Part shown: positions 30,979 to 33,012 of the stretch, piece after piece
Position numbering within the stretch: the stretch's first letter is position 1
Layout of the letters: each line of letters opens with the position of its first letter
Notes under the pieces: generated by a model
Told to the model about the DNA's origin: nothing
Databases searched by the model: none
What the model saw: only the letters and a program-made list of their open reading frames with translations
Program-made: the position numbers and the translations under genes
Source of the DNA: Betaproteobacteria bacterium
GTDB lineage: Bacteria; Pseudomonadota; Gammaproteobacteria; Burkholderiales; SG8-41
Assembly: GCA_029863175.1 (NCBI GenBank)
Contig: JAOTVX010000041.1
Coordinates: 1-33,012, forward strand
Direction of reading: 5' to 3'
DNA length: 33,012 bases

Positions 30979-31098
30979 CTGGTGATGAGATACTGGTGAT
31001 GAGAACCGGTGATGGGGTGATGGTGATGAAAGACGGTTGAGGCGCGGTTTACTCATCACCATTTTTCATCACCATTAGTCGTCACCATCTTCCATCAC
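30979..31098. repeat. Inverted ACTGGTGATGAGA-word repeat
   Basis: The left arm (30979-31035) has ACTGGTGATGAGAT, ACTGGTGATGAGAA and GGTGATG copies. The right arm (31051-31098) has TCATCACCATT, GTCACCAT and CCATCAC copies in reverse complement. Period is 7 or 14. It fills the spacer between the two acyl-CoA dehydrogenase genes; the next gene keeps a GGAG site after it. Confidence 0.85.
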
Positions 31099-31116
31099 GC
31101 TTTTTTGGAGTAGAGA

Positions 31117-32331
31117 ATGGATTTTTCACTGAACGAAGAGCAACGCCACTGGCAGATGGAATCACGCAAGTTCTGCGACGAGGAGATCCGCCCGCTGTCC
31201 CTGAAGCGTGACCAGATCGAAGGCGGCTTCGAGCCGTGGGACTGGGACATCATCGAGAAAGGCTCGAAGCTCGGCTTGCGCACGCTGGCCGTGCCCAAGG
31301 AGTGGGGCGGCCCGGGAGCGGACTTCGTGTCGCAGGCACTGGTGATGGCGGAGCTGGCCCGCGGCGACAGCGCCATGTCCAAGGCCTTCAGCCAGAACTG
31401 GAAATGGAGCCACCTCATCGCGGCCGCTTGCACCGAGGAGCAGAAGGAGCGTTTTCTCAAGCCCTTCCTCGCCGATCACCGCTACGTGATGGGCCGGGGC
31501 ATCACCGAGCCTAACTCCGGTTCGGACAACCGCCTCCCGCCGGAGGACGACCCCAAGGCCGGTTTCCGGCTGCGCGCCGAGCGCAAAGGCGACGAATGGA
31601 TCCTCAACGGGGAGAAGTGCTTCATCGCGAACGGCAGCGTGGGCTCGCTCTTCTTCGTTGACGCGCGCACCAACCCCGACGTCAACATCAAGCAGGGGGG
31701 CACGCTTTTCATGGTGCCGAAGACCACGCCGGGGTTCCGCATCGGCAAGGTGTTCAACAAGCGGGGCTGGCGCTTCTACCAGAACGCCGAGCTCATCTTC
31801 GAAAACGCGCGCGTGCCCCATGCGAACGTCGTGGGCGAGGTGGGCGGCGCGTCCGCGACCGGCAAGGGCGACAACACCGGCGGCGACCTGTTCGGCGACC
31901 TCGAGCTGGCGGCCAATGCGCTCGGCGTGTGCGACGACGCCGTTGACCTTGCAATGCAGTTTGCGCGTTCGCATAAGCGCGCGGGCAAGTATCTGTTCGA
32001 GCACCAGCTGATCCAGCTCAGATTGGCGGAGATGCACGCGCTCACCGAGGCGCTGCGTTCATACGTGATGCGGGTCGCGTGGATCCACGACCGCAGGGAG
32101 CCGTCGGCCAACGCCGGCCTCGTGATGATTTACTCCACCGACGTGATCCAGCGCGTCACGGCCCTCAACATGGAGATCCACGGCGGCGAGGGTTGCCTGA
32201 TGAACGCGCGCGTGGACAAGCTCGTGCGCGACGCGATGGTTTGGACGCACCTCGCCGGCGACAGTGTGCAGCGGATGAGGACGCTCAGGAAGCTCGCTGG
32301 AAAAGCCCGCGCCGGCGTGAGCGGCGATTGA
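31117..32331 (+). CDS. Acyl-CoA dehydrogenase family protein (copy 2)
   Basis: A 404-residue acyl-CoA dehydrogenase-family protein with FSLNEEQRHWQMESRKFCDEEI at the start, TEPNSGSD in the beta-domain and IHGGEGCLMNARVDKLVRDA in the C-terminal domain, a region normally followed by the catalytic Glu (YEGT). Here that position reads HLAGDS, so the canonical Glu appears absent. It is only distantly similar to the preceding copy, so it is not a recent duplicate. GGAG lies 12 bases before the ATG at 31117. Substrate and reaction are uncertain. Confidence 0.83.
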   Translation: MDFSLNEEQRHWQMESRKFCDEEIRPLSLKRDQIEGGFEPWDWDIIEKGSKLGLRTLAVPKEWGGPGADFVSQALVMAELARGDSAMSKAFSQNWKWSHLIAAACTEEQKERFLKPFLADHRYVMGRGITEPNSGSDNRLPPEDDPKAGFRLRAERKGDEWILNGEKCFIANGSVGSLFFVDARTNPDVNIKQGGTLFMVPKTTPGFRIGKVFNKRGWRFYQNAELIFENARVPHANVVGEVGGASATGKGDNTGGDLFGDLELAANALGVCDDAVDLAMQFARSHKRAGKYLFEHQLIQLRLAEMHALTEALRSYVMRVAWIHDRREPSANAGLVMIYSTDVIQRVTALNMEIHGGEGCLMNARVDKLVRDAMVWTHLAGDSVQRMRTLRKLAGKARAGVSGD

Positions 32332-32475
32332 TGTCGGACAGCGTGGCGCGGGAAACGTGACATGACCAAGCATAACGGGGCGTGACGTGAAGTGACGGGC
32401 CTCGCCCTGCCGCCAGCCGCTTCTTCCGCAAACTGCACTATCCACGCTGCTGGTTCGACCACGGGAGGATTCGCG

Positions 32476-32940
32476 ATGAAGCTGAAGTCAACTGTGAAGG
32501 TGATCAACGAGGCGGACTACCCGGGCCAGCGCGGCGTGACGGAAGGCCAGACCTACAAGCGGCTCGTGGGGTGGCCCGAAGTTTTCACGACCGATCGCGT
32601 GCGGATCGGGCGGGCGAGCTACCTGCCGGGCACCTACGAGCAGCTTCACTGGCACCCGATCGAGGCCTGTTATTACGTGATCTCCGGGCACGCCACGGTC
32701 CGCGACGTCGCGGGCAAAGAATACGAGGTCGGACCGGGATCCGTCATTTACGCGCCCCCGGGCATCGCAGGCGCGCACGAGTGGGAGGTCAAGGAAGGCC
32801 TCGAGTTGATCGACATTCGCGCCACGAACGAAACCAACCGCAAGATGCAGTTCACGGTGGACAAGAAGACCATGCGCTCCTACATCGACCTCGACGAGCT
32901 GGAAAAGCGCGAAGGGGTCAGCTTCGAGTCCCACTACTGA
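32476..32940 (+). CDS. Small cupin-domain protein
   Basis: A 154-residue single-domain cupin. The first metal motif is present as HWHPIEACYYVISG (residues about 56-69), and the second part reads YAPPGIAGAHEW with one His. Such proteins act as dioxygenases, isomerases or lyases, or only bind ligands; the function here is not determined. The ATG at 32476 is selected because GGGAGGA lies 11 bases upstream; an upstream in-frame start would add 28 non-family residues. It follows copy 2 of the acyl-CoA dehydrogenases by 144 bases, and that spacer shows no clear gene. Confidence 0.8.
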   Translation: MKLKSTVKVINEADYPGQRGVTEGQTYKRLVGWPEVFTTDRVRIGRASYLPGTYEQLHWHPIEACYYVISGHATVRDVAGKEYEVGPGSVIYAPPGIAGAHEWEVKEGLELIDIRATNETNRKMQFTVDKKTMRSYIDLDELEKREGVSFESHY

Positions 32941-32951
32941 TACGACGAGAG

Positions 32952-33004
32952 CTGGTGACGGGAAAGGGTGATGAGAAATGGTGATGCGAGCTGGTGATGA
33001 ACAA
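32952..33004. repeat. GAGCTGGTGATGAG-word repeat, cut by the window end
   Basis: Copies of GGTGACGGGAAA, GGTGATGAGAAA and GGTGATGCGAGC follow the cupin gene. It is the same word family as 30979-31035. A matching inverted arm, if present, would lie beyond the window. Confidence 0.75.
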
Positions 33005-33012
33005 CGCACCGC

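Overview
The window is a GC-rich chromosomal segment, most likely from a betaproteobacterium. The evidence is the gene set and order: argJ, a DUF815 ATPase and a Nudix/ThiE fusion on one side, facing yacG-zapD-coaE-pilD-pilC, a CorC-like protein and a CcsA-like protein on the other strand, then ffh, then rpsP-rimM-trmD-rplS. ZapD is restricted to proteobacteria that carry this kind of block. The genus cannot be fixed from the sequence alone.

Layout. Positions 1-15717 are conserved core. They hold the 3' part of argJ, the DUF815 ATPase and Nudix-ThiE (+); yacG, zapD, coaE, pilD, pilC, corC-like and ccsA-like (-); ffh (+); a nitroreductase (-); the ribosomal operon (+); and a secreted helical-repeat protein (+). 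pilB, which normally accompanies pilC and pilD, is absent between corC and pilC. Positions 15820-32940 are accessory catabolism, all on the + strand. This part holds a split UxaA-family lyase (SuyA/SuyB-like), an SdhB-SdhC-SdhD set, a cytosolic sulfatase, a two-subunit class I Fe-S hydro-lyase (TtdAB/FumA type), an SdhA-like flavoprotein, an LDH2/MDH2-family dehydrogenase (ComC-like), an amidohydrolase, an acyl-CoA synthetase (NDP-forming), two acyl-CoA dehydrogenases and a cupin.

How the genes may work together (inference). The SuyAB-like pair plus a ComC-like dehydrogenase suggests oxidation and desulfonation of a sulfolactate-type hydroxyacid, and the cytosolic sulfatase would fit organosulfur use. 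The SdhBCD and SdhA-like proteins look like one quinone-linked complex II-type enzyme whose genes are separated by the sulfatase and the hydro-lyase. The 3' genes (amidohydrolase to cupin) look like a second catabolic unit that makes and oxidises an acyl-CoA.

The most unusual feature is in the non-coding DNA. (1) Seven genes end inside a near-perfect palindrome that contains their own stop codon and has no following U-tract. (2) Three of these palindromes share the core TAGGAATTTGTCGGAC, in which the repeat itself supplies the TAG stop. Related modules flank the ccsA-like gene in inverted orientation. (3) Most other spacers carry heptamer-like tandem words, usually as direct copies followed by reverse-complement copies, with a different word in each spacer. 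Several of these arrays run to within a few bases of a start codon that has no visible Shine-Dalgarno sequence.
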